Source: Salinispirillum marinum
GTDB taxonomy: Bacteria; Pseudomonadota; Gammaproteobacteria; Pseudomonadales; Natronospirillaceae
Direction: 5' to 3' (one strand)
Length of the DNA stretch: 64,000 nucleotides
Assembly (NCBI RefSeq): GCF_042651565.1
Contig: NZ_JBHSDF010000004.1
Below, piece after piece: positions 1-8,620 of this stretch (the stretch's first letter is position 1; every line of letters begins with the position of its first letter). Position numbers and translations under genes: made by a program. Under the pieces are notes generated by a model. That model saw only the letters and a list, made by a program, of their open reading frames with translations, was not told where the DNA came from and did no database searches.

Positions 1-412
1 CAATTAACGCTCCCAACTGTCGGGCAAAGGGACTGCCTTCCGGGTGCGAAGTGAGATTGAGTGGTTCGGTCAAAGCATGCAGAGTTGAGATTTGCTGAGC
101 CGTTACGCCAAGCAAAAGCTGTTGCTGCCCTACGGAAACCAATACCAATTTTTCTTTTGCGCCCAGAGGCGTCACGGCCAGTACTTTAATTGCGCGGCCA
201 TTGACCGCACTACCGCCATTAAATCGACGCATCAACCAAGCGCATGCAAATATAATACCTAATACAAAAAGAAGGCCTAAGATTACCGTCACCACCTCGC
301 TGAGGCCAATGGTGGGTACGGTGGACGATGGCGCAGCCAAAATCACGCCGCTAAGGCTCCACAAGAGCCCCAGAGACAAGGCAACAATTGGCACTTTCAA
401 TCCCTGAACCAT
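1..412 (-). CDS. fliO: Flagellar export apparatus protein FliO (3' end outside window)
   Basis: FliO assists assembly of the FliPQR core of the flagellar type III export gate in the inner membrane. The visible 137 residues start with a hydrophobic signal-like segment ending near ILAA, followed by a single membrane span (about residues 40-63, LGLLFVLGIIFACAWLMRR) and a cytoplasmic beta-rich part containing VLAVTPLGAKEKLVLV, typical of FliO. The ATG overlaps the fliN stop codon (TGATG), implying translational coupling. The gene runs off the left edge, where fliPQR would be expected. Assignment rests on the hydrophobic profile, the conserved region after the span and position after fliN. Confidence 0.9.
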   Translation of the reverse strand, partial: MVQGLKVPIVALSLGLLWSLSGVILAAPSSTVPTIGLSEVVTVILGLLFVLGIIFACAWLMRRFNGGSAVNGRAIKVLAVTPLGAKEKLVLVSVGQQQLLLGVTAQQISTLHALTEPLNLTSHPEGSPFARQLGALI

Positions 413-885
413 CAGCGTAACCGATTAATCCGTTCTTGCTGGCTGACCACATCGGTTAACCGGATACCAAATTTCTCGTTCACCATGACAACCTCACCAT
501 GAGCGATCAAGGTACCGTTGACCAACACATCCAACGGTTCCCCGGCTAAGCGGTCCAGTTCTATGACCGAGCCTTGGTTCAACTGCAACAAGTTACGAAT
601 AGGAATATCGGTACGCCCGACTTCCATCGCAATGGATACAGGGATATCCAAGATGACGTCCAAATCCGGCGACGACTGACCCGGCCCTTTTGATTCATCC
701 ATGAGCTTTTCTAACGGCGCCTTGGGAACATCTTCTTCCTCTTCAGGCCCCTCACCGGCTTCGCTCATCGCTGCCGCCCACTCATCCGCGAGGTCTTGAT
801 CACTGCTGTCCGAGGCCACTTCGCTGGCTAAAGCATCGGCATCAATACCCGACTCGTCTTCTGGTGGTAAATTTTCATCGGCCAT
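412..885 (-). CDS. fliN: Flagellar motor switch protein FliN
   Basis: FliN is a C-ring component that, with FliM, changes rotation direction and docks export substrates via FliH. The 157-residue protein has an acidic disordered N-terminus (about 1-80) and a C-terminal SpoA domain (about 80-157) with the typical VSIAMEVGRTDIPIRNLL and GSVIELDRLAGEPLDVLVNG segments. The start is supported by AGGAG seven bases before the ATG. It follows fliM and is coupled to fliO through a TGATG overlap. Length is slightly above the enteric form because of the acidic N-terminal extension, as in pseudomonads. Confidence 0.96.
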   Translation of the reverse strand: MADENLPPEDESGIDADALASEVASDSSDQDLADEWAAAMSEAGEGPEEEEDVPKAPLEKLMDESKGPGQSSPDLDVILDIPVSIAMEVGRTDIPIRNLLQLNQGSVIELDRLAGEPLDVLVNGTLIAHGEVVMVNEKFGIRLTDVVSQQERINRLR

Positions 886-943
886 GGGTTATCTCCTCTC
901 GGCTCCCATTCAATTCTGGATTTCGTGGCGCGCGGGATTTCGC

Positions 944-2038
944 CTAACGCCGCCGCGAACGCTTCTTTTGTTCTTCAATTTTCTTCTGCTCGGCGGCTTC
1001 TTCCGCTTCTCGACGTGCTTGTTGCAGCGCCCGTCGATTGGCCAATACTACCGAGGCAATATCGGTTTCTTCACGCCGTTCACGCTCTAACGGCCGCTTG
1101 ATTTTCAGGGCCAATTGATCTCGAGACTGGCCAAGCTGGGTTTCAAAAATGGGCACACCATTCGCCGACATAATGGTCGATTCCGGCATTTCAATCGGAA
1201 TGATGTCGCCAGGCTTAATATCCACCAAATGCTTCAGCGATATTTCACGCTGGGCAACACGAGCCGTAATGGTGATTTTTGCGTCCATGATGTCGCGCTG
1301 CAGCGATTGCACCCAGCGCTCATCAATTTCATCGACATCACTCTGCACCCCGGCATCCAGTATTTCACGCACCGGCTCGATCATCGAATAAGGCAAGGTA
1401 ACGTGTAAATCACCACCGCCACCGTCCAGTTCCACGTGGAAGGTACTGACCACCACCACTTCGCTCGGACTCACGATGTTCGCCATGGCCGGGTTTACTT
1501 CGGATGAAACGTATTCGAAGTCGACGCCCATGACCGCACCCCAAGCCTCTTTCATGTCCGAAAAGACCTGCGACAACACCATCTGTACCACTCGAATTTC
1601 TGTCGGGGTAAATTCACGACCTTCGATCTTGGCGTGTCGACCATCACCACCGAAAAAGTTGTCCACCAGCTTAAAAACGAGCTTGGCATCCAGAATAAAC
1701 AGCGCCGTTCCACGCAATGGCCTAACTTTTACCAAATTCAAACTGGTCGGCACGTACAGCGTATGGATGTACTCACCAAATTTCAGAATCTGAATCCCAC
1801 CAGATGCCACATCGGCACTCCGGCGCAAAAAATTGAACATACTGATGCGGGTATAGCGGGCAAAGCGTTCGTTGATCATTTCCAACGTCGGCATGCGGCC
1901 GCGCACAATACGGTCTTGGCTGGTGATGTCGTAAGGACGCACACCATCCGGGTCAACCGCACTCTCCTCTTCTACAGCACCATCGTCGATACCATGAAGG
2001 AGCGCATCAATTTCGTCTTGTGACAGTAAGTCCTGCAT
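944..2038 (-). CDS. fliM: Flagellar motor switch protein FliM
   Basis: FliM is the C-ring switch protein that binds phosphorylated CheY. I start it at the internal ATG giving MQDLLSQDEIDALL, because this is the conserved CheY-P-binding N-terminal motif; the longer frame upstream would add 20 non-homologous residues. The 364-residue product has the N-terminal EIDALL peptide, a middle CheC-like domain and a C-terminal SpoA domain (about 255-330) that pairs with FliN. The C-terminus is highly charged (KKIEEQKKRSRRR). It lies 10 bp after fliL in the fliKLMNO run. Confidence 0.97.
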   Translation of the reverse strand: MQDLLSQDEIDALLHGIDDGAVEEESAVDPDGVRPYDITSQDRIVRGRMPTLEMINERFARYTRISMFNFLRRSADVASGGIQILKFGEYIHTLYVPTSLNLVKVRPLRGTALFILDAKLVFKLVDNFFGGDGRHAKIEGREFTPTEIRVVQMVLSQVFSDMKEAWGAVMGVDFEYVSSEVNPAMANIVSPSEVVVVSTFHVELDGGGGDLHVTLPYSMIEPVREILDAGVQSDVDEIDERWVQSLQRDIMDAKITITARVAQREISLKHLVDIKPGDIIPIEMPESTIMSANGVPIFETQLGQSRDQLALKIKRPLERERREETDIASVVLANRRALQQARREAEEAAEQKKIEEQKKRSRRR

Positions 2039-2048
2039 AACCGTGCCT

Positions 2049-2552
2049 TTACTGAACCACGTAGTTGGTGAACAGCACGGCATCAATGCCGGGCTCACCT
2101 GTTATGTTTACTAACACTTCATTCACACTGTCGGTAATAACGGCCACCAACTGTTCTCGACCCACTTCTGATTGCAGGTCATCAAATTCTTGTTCACCCA
2201 ACGTCTCTATAATGGCGTTGCGTACCACCGGCATGTGCTGGGTCAACACATCCAACACCCGAGTATCCCGGGTTCGTACAGAAAGATCGGTACGTAAAAA
2301 ACGCTGCCGACTGTTGATGGTGTAGGTCACAATGAATTCCGGTGTCAGCGCCATGTAATACGCCAAACCACCCTGCTGTTCCAACGGAGCGTCAGCAGGA
2401 TCTACATTTCCACCCCAGCCTCGTGTAAAAAACAGGGTCAACCCAACCGACAAACCAATCACCAGGATCAAACCCAACGCCATTAACAAAATCTTAAGGA
2501 TGGTGCGTTTCTTCCCCGGCGTGCCATTTTCTTCATTGGCTTGTTCAGTCAT
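2049..2552 (-). CDS. fliL: Flagellar basal body-associated protein FliL
   Basis: FliL is a single-span inner-membrane protein surrounding the stator and supporting torque. The 167-residue sequence has a short cytoplasmic N-terminus, one transmembrane helix at about 17-40 (ILLMALGLILVIGLSVGLTL) and a periplasmic stomatin-like domain with the usual region around YYMALTPEFIVTY and a C-terminal VLFTNYVVQ. GAGG seven bases upstream supports the ATG. It sits between fliK and fliM, the standard gammaproteobacterial order. Confidence 0.95.
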   Translation of the reverse strand: MTEQANEENGTPGKKRTILKILLMALGLILVIGLSVGLTLFFTRGWGGNVDPADAPLEQQGGLAYYMALTPEFIVTYTINSRQRFLRTDLSVRTRDTRVLDVLTQHMPVVRNAIIETLGEQEFDDLQSEVGREQLVAVITDSVNEVLVNITGEPGIDAVLFTNYVVQ

Positions 2553-2586
2553 TGTACGGCCTCATTCATTACTGCGAATCACCACA

Positions 2587-4089
2587 TTATACATAATGAT
2601 CTACTAATCCCACTGTTTGTCTTACCGGCGTTGGACGTTCAGCCCAATCACCGTCTTCTGTGCCATCACCTTGACCCTGACCACCTTCCCCGTGGCGCGC
2701 CTGTTCATGGTCACGCTGAGATTGGTCGGATACATTAACATCCACCTTGGCAAATCCTTGCTGTTCAAGCATTTCACGTAGGCGGAATGCCTGTTGCTCC
2801 AGCAAATCTCGTACCATCGGCTGCTGTGTGACCACCTGCACCTGCACTTGATCACCGTTGGTTTTGATCTGAATGTCCATTTTGCCCAGTTCTGGCGGGT
2901 CTAATCGAATAGTTGCTTGCTGAATATCGCGGCTCACCATAAGAACCAATCGCTCTGACAGGCGGTGGGTTACCTCGGTAGCACTTTGCCGCACCGGAAA
3001 ATCACGCTCCAAATGCTGTTTAATCAATGCGTCGGTATCCGGGCGCACCGACGTCTCACGCAAGGCGGTGGCATCTAACGGCTGCCGCACGGTTACTTGT
3101 TCTTCTGCTAACGCCTGCTCCGCTATTGCTGCCGTCAACCCCGAATTAGCAGCAGCCAATGTACGCCCGGCTGCATTATCCGTGGCATTGCTTGGGTTTG
3201 CACCAGGTTGGCCAGCTCGTTCCCCTTCAATTTTGGTGGCCTTGGCCATGCCCAAGGTGGGATCAAATAACGCGTCGCCATCCTCTGAAACAGCAGCCTC
3301 GGCATCGCCCTCAAGCGACTCATCGTCCTGTACATCGGCCTCGCCCACCAATGGGTTGGCGTCCGAATCCGCTTGTTCCATAAGCGCAGTCAGTATCGGA
3401 TCAAGATCGGTAGACGGTGCATCAGCGTTATTCGCTGTGGTCGACGCGTCAGTCTCTGTATGGCTTAACTCACCCGCATCATCGGCCAATCCAGATAGGA
3501 GTGTGTTGGCTTGCTCGGCGTCAGTGTCACCCGCTGCTGCACGATCGCCCTCGTCTTGGCCATCACCTACGCTGTTGGTGTCCAGCGCAGAGAGTTCGGA
3601 GATAGCTAATTCGCCATCCATCTTTTCGTCGGATAATAGTAGATCGCCTGAATCTGCGTCGTCCATAGCGTCTGTCGACCGATGCACGATATCGATGGTG
3701 ATGGCCATATTCGAGGACGGCCTATCTGCGGTCTCTATTGATTGATCAGCGGCGACGGGCTCAATGCTTTCTGATGCACTCTCCAGTGGCAAGATTTCGT
3801 CACCTTTATCGTCATCACCTGAGGTTGCTTGCGGTGATTCTTTGCCGTTTTTCGTTGTCGGGTTCGATGGCGCAGGCTCTTTGCGCAGCGGCCCAACGGC
3901 CGATTGGTCACGCCGGGCTGCCGCGTAGTGCTGATCAAAGCGGTCTTTATCGCCGGTTGACGACGCGGATTGCGCGGGACGCTGGGCAGACGCCGAGGCA
4001 TGGGCGGCTTCCGGCGCCCGTGGTTGGCTGCGTTCTTTGGCAGGGGATATCGACAATACATTATCCAGCATGCTGACTACCATGTTCAT
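2587..4089 (-). CDS. fliK: Flagellar hook-length control protein FliK
   Basis: FliK is the secreted ruler that stops hook growth and switches export specificity through FlhB. The 500-residue protein has a long acidic, low-complexity N-terminal and middle region (about 1-330) and a conserved C-terminal hook-control domain (about 370-465) with RLDPPELGKMDIQIKTNGDQVQV and a glutamine-rich helix. The tail (QARHGEGGQGQGDG) is flexible. A sigma-54 promoter lies at 4107-4123, whose predicted transcript starts only about 7 bases before this ATG. The ATG at 4083 or 4071 may therefore be the real start. FliK is of ordinary size although the hook protein here is about four times normal. Confidence 0.92.
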   Translation of the reverse strand: MNMVVSMLDNVLSISPAKERSQPRAPEAAHASASAQRPAQSASSTGDKDRFDQHYAAARRDQSAVGPLRKEPAPSNPTTKNGKESPQATSGDDDKGDEILPLESASESIEPVAADQSIETADRPSSNMAITIDIVHRSTDAMDDADSGDLLLSDEKMDGELAISELSALDTNSVGDGQDEGDRAAAGDTDAEQANTLLSGLADDAGELSHTETDASTTANNADAPSTDLDPILTALMEQADSDANPLVGEADVQDDESLEGDAEAAVSEDGDALFDPTLGMAKATKIEGERAGQPGANPSNATDNAAGRTLAAANSGLTAAIAEQALAEEQVTVRQPLDATALRETSVRPDTDALIKQHLERDFPVRQSATEVTHRLSERLVLMVSRDIQQATIRLDPPELGKMDIQIKTNGDQVQVQVVTQQPMVRDLLEQQAFRLREMLEQQGFAKVDVNVSDQSQRDHEQARHGEGGQGQGDGTEDGDWAERPTPVRQTVGLVDHYV

Positions 4090-4106
4090 GTTCTTGCGGT
4101 AGCTTC

Positions 4107-4123
4107 AGCAATAACTGCGCCAA
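4107..4123 (-). promoter_or_regulatory. Sigma-54 promoter upstream of fliK
   Basis: The minus strand reads TTGGCGCAGTTATTGCT, with GG and GC separated by exactly 10 bases as sigma-54 requires. It lies between hptB and fliK, so fliK (and probably fliLMNO) can be transcribed apart from the fliE-hptB run. Confidence 0.7.
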
Positions 4124-4137
4124 AATATTAAGATAAC

Positions 4138-4491
4138 TTAGGTTTTTGTTGCAGAAGACAAATATCGGGCGTTTAACGCCTCTGACACCGCATGCATTTC
4201 TGTTTCAATGGCGGCCACTTGTTCGGCGACACCATGCGGCTCCTGTGACTCTATACAGTACAACTCCAAACGCTGACAAAGTTTCGCCAAGCGACGCGCC
4301 CCGATGTTCGACGAACTGCCCTTGAACGCATGCGCAGCTCTCCGTAGGCGTTGCCAATCGCCAACGGCCTTCTCAATATCAGCATAGCGCTCGCGGGCGT
4401 CGTTGATAAAGGTTTCAATCAACAGAGTAAAGTCTTCCTCCATGATCTCCTGCAATTCCTGCAAGGCGGTAAGATCCAGGCGATCACTCAT
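4138..4491 (-). CDS. hptB: Histidine phosphotransfer protein HptB
   Basis: This is a single-domain Hpt protein of 117 residues. The phosphoacceptor is His54 in RRAAHAFKGSSSNIG, a textbook Hpt motif. In Pseudomonas aeruginosa, HptB receives phosphate from hybrid kinases and passes it to the response regulator HsbR encoded next door, setting the balance between swimming and surface attachment. Here it follows the hsbR homologue by 13 bp, which supports the same partnership. In P. aeruginosa the module is next to flgM; here it is embedded between fliJ and fliK. The symbol is assigned from domain plus context. Confidence 0.85.
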   Translation of the reverse strand: MSDRLDLTALQELQEIMEEDFTLLIETFINDARERYADIEKAVGDWQRLRRAAHAFKGSSSNIGARRLAKLCQRLELYCIESQEPHGVAEQVAAIETEMHAVSEALNARYLSSATKT

Positions 4492-4504
4492 GTCGGTACC
4501 CCAC

Positions 4505-6193
4505 TCATTCTAGTCGACGCCGTGGCCATTCAAAGTCCACTTCCACTTGATTACCACGACCAAAATATTCCACCCGGCTGCACAGTTGCCGCAGCAACCG
4601 TAAACCGCGACCACTATAATCCGTATCCGGCTTGGCTTCGGTATGTTGTTCAGTGTAAGGGAAACCCGGCCCGCTGTCTTCTACTCGAATGGTGATTCGT
4701 CCGCCACGCCCAATCGGCACTTGGCGGATAGAGAGCCGAATCTCTCCTTGTTTCATCTCGGCTAATCGCTGCTCGCGCTCTTGATAATAACGCCCGAACC
4801 CGGCACCCGTTTTCTTCAAACTGCTGTCCAGTTGCAACACACCGTGCTCCAAGGCGTTGGAATACAATTCAGCGATCAGGGTATACAACTGGCTCACATA
4901 GGGCTTCAACCCTTCCGTTTCGCTCAATACATGCATCACCAACGGCATCGGGTTGTGGTTTTGTAACGTGATGGTGGAAAAGCGAAAATTCACTTCCCAG
5001 TCTAAAGCGGGCGGAACGCGCTCCGCGACTTCTTCGAGGTAGTGCAAATCCTCCGCCACCGGATCCGACATCAATACTTCAACCAAGGTAATGTCGTCGT
5101 TCCGCACGCCTTTGCCGATAAATTCGTCTACTGCACGCAGTAAATTAGGATAAATATCACCCGGTTGATGTGTTGCATCAAATACGGCACGTAACCGGTC
5201 TTCACCAAACATGCCTTGCTGCGCATTTTCGGCTTCAATAATGCCATCCGACCAAAGAAATAGTCGATCACCGTTATTCATACTGAATTCATCGGTGTGC
5301 ATGGTAAACTTGGGCCCAGCCGTAATGCCTAACGGCAAATTACTCGAACCGAAAGGCAAAACCTGACCTTGATCGGCGTAGTAGAGATAGCAATCCGGAA
5401 CACCTCCCAGCCATAAACGGGCGGTCTTTTCCACCATATCAATGTGCAGCGCGGCGCCACAACAGAAAATACCACTGGGCAAAATTTTGCACAGTTTGAT
5501 GTTCATTTCGCGGACAATTTCTTCCAGCTCAAAACCTTTTGCGGTCATACCATAGAAGGTATCCGCCAATGGCATAGCGCCAATGGCCGCGGGCAAGCCA
5601 TGCCCGGTAAAGTCACCCAGGAAAACATGCAAGCCACCGTCAGGGCGGTGTTGTGCCAATACCGTATCACCGTTAAACATGGCAATGGGAGACAGCGAAT
5701 ATCGAATATTGCTGGCCGCTAAACTGCCGGAATAGGTCACGTTGTCGAACACATTTTTGGCGACCGACTGCTCGATCAATAATTGCCGGTGGTTGCTGCG
5801 CAAATCGGCGTGCATACTGCGCATGCGTCCGAACGCTTTAATCTTGGCTTTCAGAATTAAGCTGTTGTAAGGCTTGGACAGAAAGTCGTCACCACCGGAT
5901 TCGAGGCAACGCGTCAGTGAGTCAACATCTTGCAGCGAGGTTAGGAAGATGATGGGAACCAGTTCTTCGCCTGCCAGTTCCCGAATTTCCATGGCGGCCT
6001 CAAATCCATCTTTAACGGGCATGAGTGCGTCCAGTAAGACGATATCATGGCGCCCGCGGTCATAAAGTTCCACCGCTTGCGCTCCGTTCATCGCTAACGA
6101 TACGGTGTGACCTTCCCGGGTAATAATGCGGGACAATATTAACCGATCCGTTTCATTGTCCTCAGCGATGAGAATTTTGAGGACTTCGGTCAT
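4505..6193 (-). CDS. hsbR: Response regulator/PP2C-type phosphatase HsbR
   Basis: The 562-residue cytoplasmic protein has an N-terminal receiver (1-122; Asp55 acceptor in VLLDALMP, Thr85, Lys107), a central SpoIIE/PP2C-type serine phosphatase (about 160-375; metal-binding GDFTGHG and NDDITLVEV) and a C-terminal GHKL kinase-like ATPase domain (about 430-555; YSNALEHG N-box and VEDSGPGF). This is the architecture of P. aeruginosa HsbR, which dephosphorylates or phosphorylates the anti-anti-sigma factor HsbA depending on its own phosphorylation by HptB. It starts 3 bp after hsbA ends and precedes hptB, so all partners are co-transcribed. Confidence 0.9.
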   Translation of the reverse strand: MTEVLKILIAEDNETDRLILSRIITREGHTVSLAMNGAQAVELYDRGRHDIVLLDALMPVKDGFEAAMEIRELAGEELVPIIFLTSLQDVDSLTRCLESGGDDFLSKPYNSLILKAKIKAFGRMRSMHADLRSNHRQLLIEQSVAKNVFDNVTYSGSLAASNIRYSLSPIAMFNGDTVLAQHRPDGGLHVFLGDFTGHGLPAAIGAMPLADTFYGMTAKGFELEEIVREMNIKLCKILPSGIFCCGAALHIDMVEKTARLWLGGVPDCYLYYADQGQVLPFGSSNLPLGITAGPKFTMHTDEFSMNNGDRLFLWSDGIIEAENAQQGMFGEDRLRAVFDATHQPGDIYPNLLRAVDEFIGKGVRNDDITLVEVLMSDPVAEDLHYLEEVAERVPPALDWEVNFRFSTITLQNHNPMPLVMHVLSETEGLKPYVSQLYTLIAELYSNALEHGVLQLDSSLKKTGAGFGRYYQEREQRLAEMKQGEIRLSIRQVPIGRGGRITIRVEDSGPGFPYTEQHTEAKPDTDYSGRGLRLLRQLCSRVEYFGRGNQVEVDFEWPRRRLE

Positions 6194-6196
6194 GGT

Positions 6197-6502
6197 CTAC
6201 TCAAGCGTGAACAATTGACCAAAATTCGAGATCGTCAAAATCTTTTTTACGTCCGGATTGCAGTTGCTGATCCGAATATTCGCATTGTCTCCCCCGGCAT
6301 GATCACGCAGCAGCAGCAGCATACCCAGTGCCGAACTGTCCAAATAGGTAGCGTCGGTCATGTCGATGACGTATTGCTTCACGTCAGCGGGTGCCGCTTC
6401 GTATAGTTTGCGGAACTCTTGATGCGAACTGAAATCAAATCGTCCAGAGACGCGTATCGTGATTACCGAACGATCGTCGGAGGGATGTGCAGTCACTGTC
6501 AT
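6197..6502 (-). CDS. hsbA: Anti-sigma factor antagonist HsbA (STAS domain)
   Basis: This is a 101-residue single STAS domain. The phosphorylatable serine is Ser56 in TYLDSSALGMLLLL, the same position reported for P. aeruginosa HsbA. In that system, unphosphorylated HsbA binds the anti-sigma factor FlgM and frees FliA, while phosphorylated HsbA acts on the diguanylate cyclase HsbD. The flgM gene is also in this window, so that part of the circuit is present; an hsbD homologue is not. It is the first gene of the hsbA-hsbR-hptB unit, 177 bp after fliJ. I found no convincing sigma-54 or sigma-28 promoter in that gap. Confidence 0.87.
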   Translation of the reverse strand: MTVTAHPSDDRSVITIRVSGRFDFSSHQEFRKLYEAAPADVKQYVIDMTDATYLDSSALGMLLLLRDHAGGDNANIRISNCNPDVKKILTISNFGQLFTLE

Positions 6503-6679
6503 ACCAAATGATCCTCAAATGATCTTCAAACACTTCTTATTGACGCCAACCTTGAACGCTTATCTCCCTAGCTGCATCTCCCCTGAGGGAAGCCATTCCG
6601 GCACGTTCTGTCTGACGGGCTTTGCTTTACGCAGTCTAACCCGCGCAATATGTTTTGTCAGGTTCGTTGTTGGGATTCT

Positions 6680-7126
6680 TTATTTTTGATGGTATCGGCT
6701 TTGTTGCAGTTGTTGAACCAGTTCATCCAAATATTTTTGCTCTTTCTTGTCCGCGTCTAATACCTCTTGCACGACAATTTTTTCGATCATGCTTTCCATG
6801 GATTTACGCTTCAAATGGGCTTCGCGCCACGCATCCTGAGCACGTTGTAAGGCAACCTCACTGAGTTGCACCTGATATTCTTGCTTGGCAATAATGCCTT
6901 TCAACTGCTCAATGTAATCCTGCAAACGCCGCCATTGCATAATACTGACCGCCTGCTGGGTGTCACCGGACGAACGATAGTATTCGTTCTGATAGTCGAC
7001 CAAACTGCTCAATTGCAGTTTTTGTTGCTCAACATCTTGCGTAGCGAGCTGCACGCCCTGCAGAGCCTGATCTTCTTTCTGCTGGAAGAGCTGCAACACT
7101 ACCTGTAAGCGTACGGACCGTTTCAT
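6680..7126 (-). CDS. fliJ: Flagellar export chaperone/adaptor FliJ
   Basis: FliJ is a coiled-coil component of the flagellar ATPase complex: it sits in the FliI hexamer pore, contacts FlhA and recycles export chaperones. The 148-residue product is almost entirely helical with heptad-like spacing and many Gln, Lys and Glu residues. It begins MKRSVRLQVVLQLFQQKEDQAL, matching the FliJ N-terminal signature of a basic start followed by a long helix. It lies 9 bp after fliI in the order fliHIJ. Confidence 0.9.
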   Translation of the reverse strand: MKRSVRLQVVLQLFQQKEDQALQGVQLATQDVEQQKLQLSSLVDYQNEYYRSSGDTQQAVSIMQWRRLQDYIEQLKGIIAKQEYQVQLSEVALQRAQDAWREAHLKRKSMESMIEKIVVQEVLDADKKEQKYLDELVQQLQQSRYHQK

Positions 7127-7135
7127 GGCAACCCA

Positions 7136-8620
7136 TTACTTTTTCGGTTTGACGGGCTGGATGCCGCCTTGACGTTGTTTCACCGCCGGGGCTCGTCTAA
7201 GTTCTTGCTGAGCACCCTGTTGACCGGCTACTGCCTGTCCCGCTGGCGCTCTGTCGGCTGCTTGTTGCCCGCTGTTCGCTGGCTGCCCACCATTTGCTTG
7301 TTGTAACAGAGCACTCAGCAGTTGGCCACTGCGTTGATAGTCCACTTTTTCCTTTAAGCCTTGCTGCAAGAATGCGCGCATATCCGGCATCAAGCGTATC
7401 GCGGCGTCGAGCTCTTGATCCTGCCCCTGAGTATAGGCACCGATGGTAATAAGATCCTGGCTTTGCTGATACCGCGAAAACAGTTGTTTGAACCTTTGCG
7501 CGGCTTTTAAGTGTCCCTCACTGACCACTTGCGGCATGGCACGGCTGATCGATGCTTCAATATCAATCGCCGGGTAATGACCTTGTTCCGCCAAACGACG
7601 CGAGAGTACGATGTGGCCATCCAAGATAGCCCGCGCCGAATCGGCCACCGGGTCCTGCTGGTCATCCCCTTCGGTCAATACGGTATAGAAAGCCGTGATA
7701 GAACCACCCCCTTCTTCGCCGTTACCGGCCCGTTCTACCAGTTGCGGCAACCGGGCAAATACTGAAGGCGGATAGCCCTTGGTTGCCGGTGGCTCGCCAA
7801 TGGCCAGGGCAATTTCGCGCTGGGCTTGCGCATAACGGGTCAAGGAGTCCATTAACAAGAGTACGTTTTTACCTTGCCCACGGTAGTATTCGGCGATCGA
7901 GGTGGTGTATTGAGCGGCCCGTAGACGAAGCAATGGCGGGTCATCCGCCGGAGAGGCAACGACAACGCTGCGGGACAAGCCTTCGGTGCCCAAGATCTCG
8001 TCAATGAATTCTTTCACTTCCCGGCCGCGTTCGCCAATCAACCCTACAATAATGATGTCGGCATTGGTGAAGCGGGTCATCATGCCCAAGAGAACCGATT
8101 TTCCGACCCCGGAACCGGCAAATAAACCCAATCGCTGACCACGGCCAACCGACAACATCGCGTTAATGGCTTTGATGCCAACATCCAAGGGCTCACGAAT
8201 AGGTTGCCGGTGCATGGGGTTGATGTATTCGCCATTGAGCGGCTGACGAGAACGACAATAGAGCGGCCCTTTGCCATCAATCGGCTCGCCAAAGCCGTTT
8301 ACCACCCGGCCCAGTAACTCCTCACCGATCACCAGTTCGGATGCACTGGCAATGGGGATCACGGTCGCTCCCGCACGCAGGTGGCCCATGGCCTGAACCG
8401 GCATGAGGTACGTTTTGTCTTCAGAGAATCCGACCACCTCCGCCTCAACGGTTTGATGAAGGTCTTTTACCAAACAACGGTCACCCACCGACACAGAAAG
8501 GCCCGAGGCCTCTAAGGTTAAGCCAACCAAACGCGTCAATTTGCCAGCCACCGGCGGTTCAACATACGGCGGTAACCGATCTAAAATGTGCTGCAAGGTA
8601 CCGGTCAGTTTACTGCTCAT
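7136..8620 (-). CDS. fliI: Flagellum-specific ATPase FliI
   Basis: FliI is the hexameric F1-beta-like ATPase that energises substrate entry into the export gate. The 494-residue sequence has an N-terminal beta-barrel, Walker A at 165-175 (LFAGSGVGKS), Walker B at 253-258 (VLLLMDSLTRY) and the C-terminal helical domain. Residues about 440-494 form a Gln/Ala/Gly-rich tail ending in a basic segment (RRAPAVKQRQ, PVKPKK) beyond the usual end of FliI. The start overlaps the fliH stop by 11 bp. The tail may face the acidic extension of FliH. Confidence 0.97.
   Translation of the reverse strand: MSSKLTGTLQHILDRLPPYVEPPVAGKLTRLVGLTLEASGLSVSVGDRCLVKDLHQTVEAEVVGFSEDKTYLMPVQAMGHLRAGATVIPIASASELVIGEELLGRVVNGFGEPIDGKGPLYCRSRQPLNGEYINPMHRQPIREPLDVGIKAINAMLSVGRGQRLGLFAGSGVGKSVLLGMMTRFTNADIIIVGLIGERGREVKEFIDEILGTEGLSRSVVVASPADDPPLLRLRAAQYTTSIAEYYRGQGKNVLLLMDSLTRYAQAQREIALAIGEPPATKGYPPSVFARLPQLVERAGNGEEGGGSITAFYTVLTEGDDQQDPVADSARAILDGHIVLSRRLAEQGHYPAIDIEASISRAMPQVVSEGHLKAAQRFKQLFSRYQQSQDLITIGAYTQGQDQELDAAIRLMPDMRAFLQQGLKEKVDYQRSGQLLSALLQQANGGQPANSGQQAADRAPAGQAVAGQQGAQQELRRAPAVKQRQGGIQPVKPKK

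Noticed and set aside
3068..3745. 225-codon plus-strand frame opposite fliK
   Set aside because: Ser/Ala-rich shadow of the acidic low-complexity part of FliK, without start signals.
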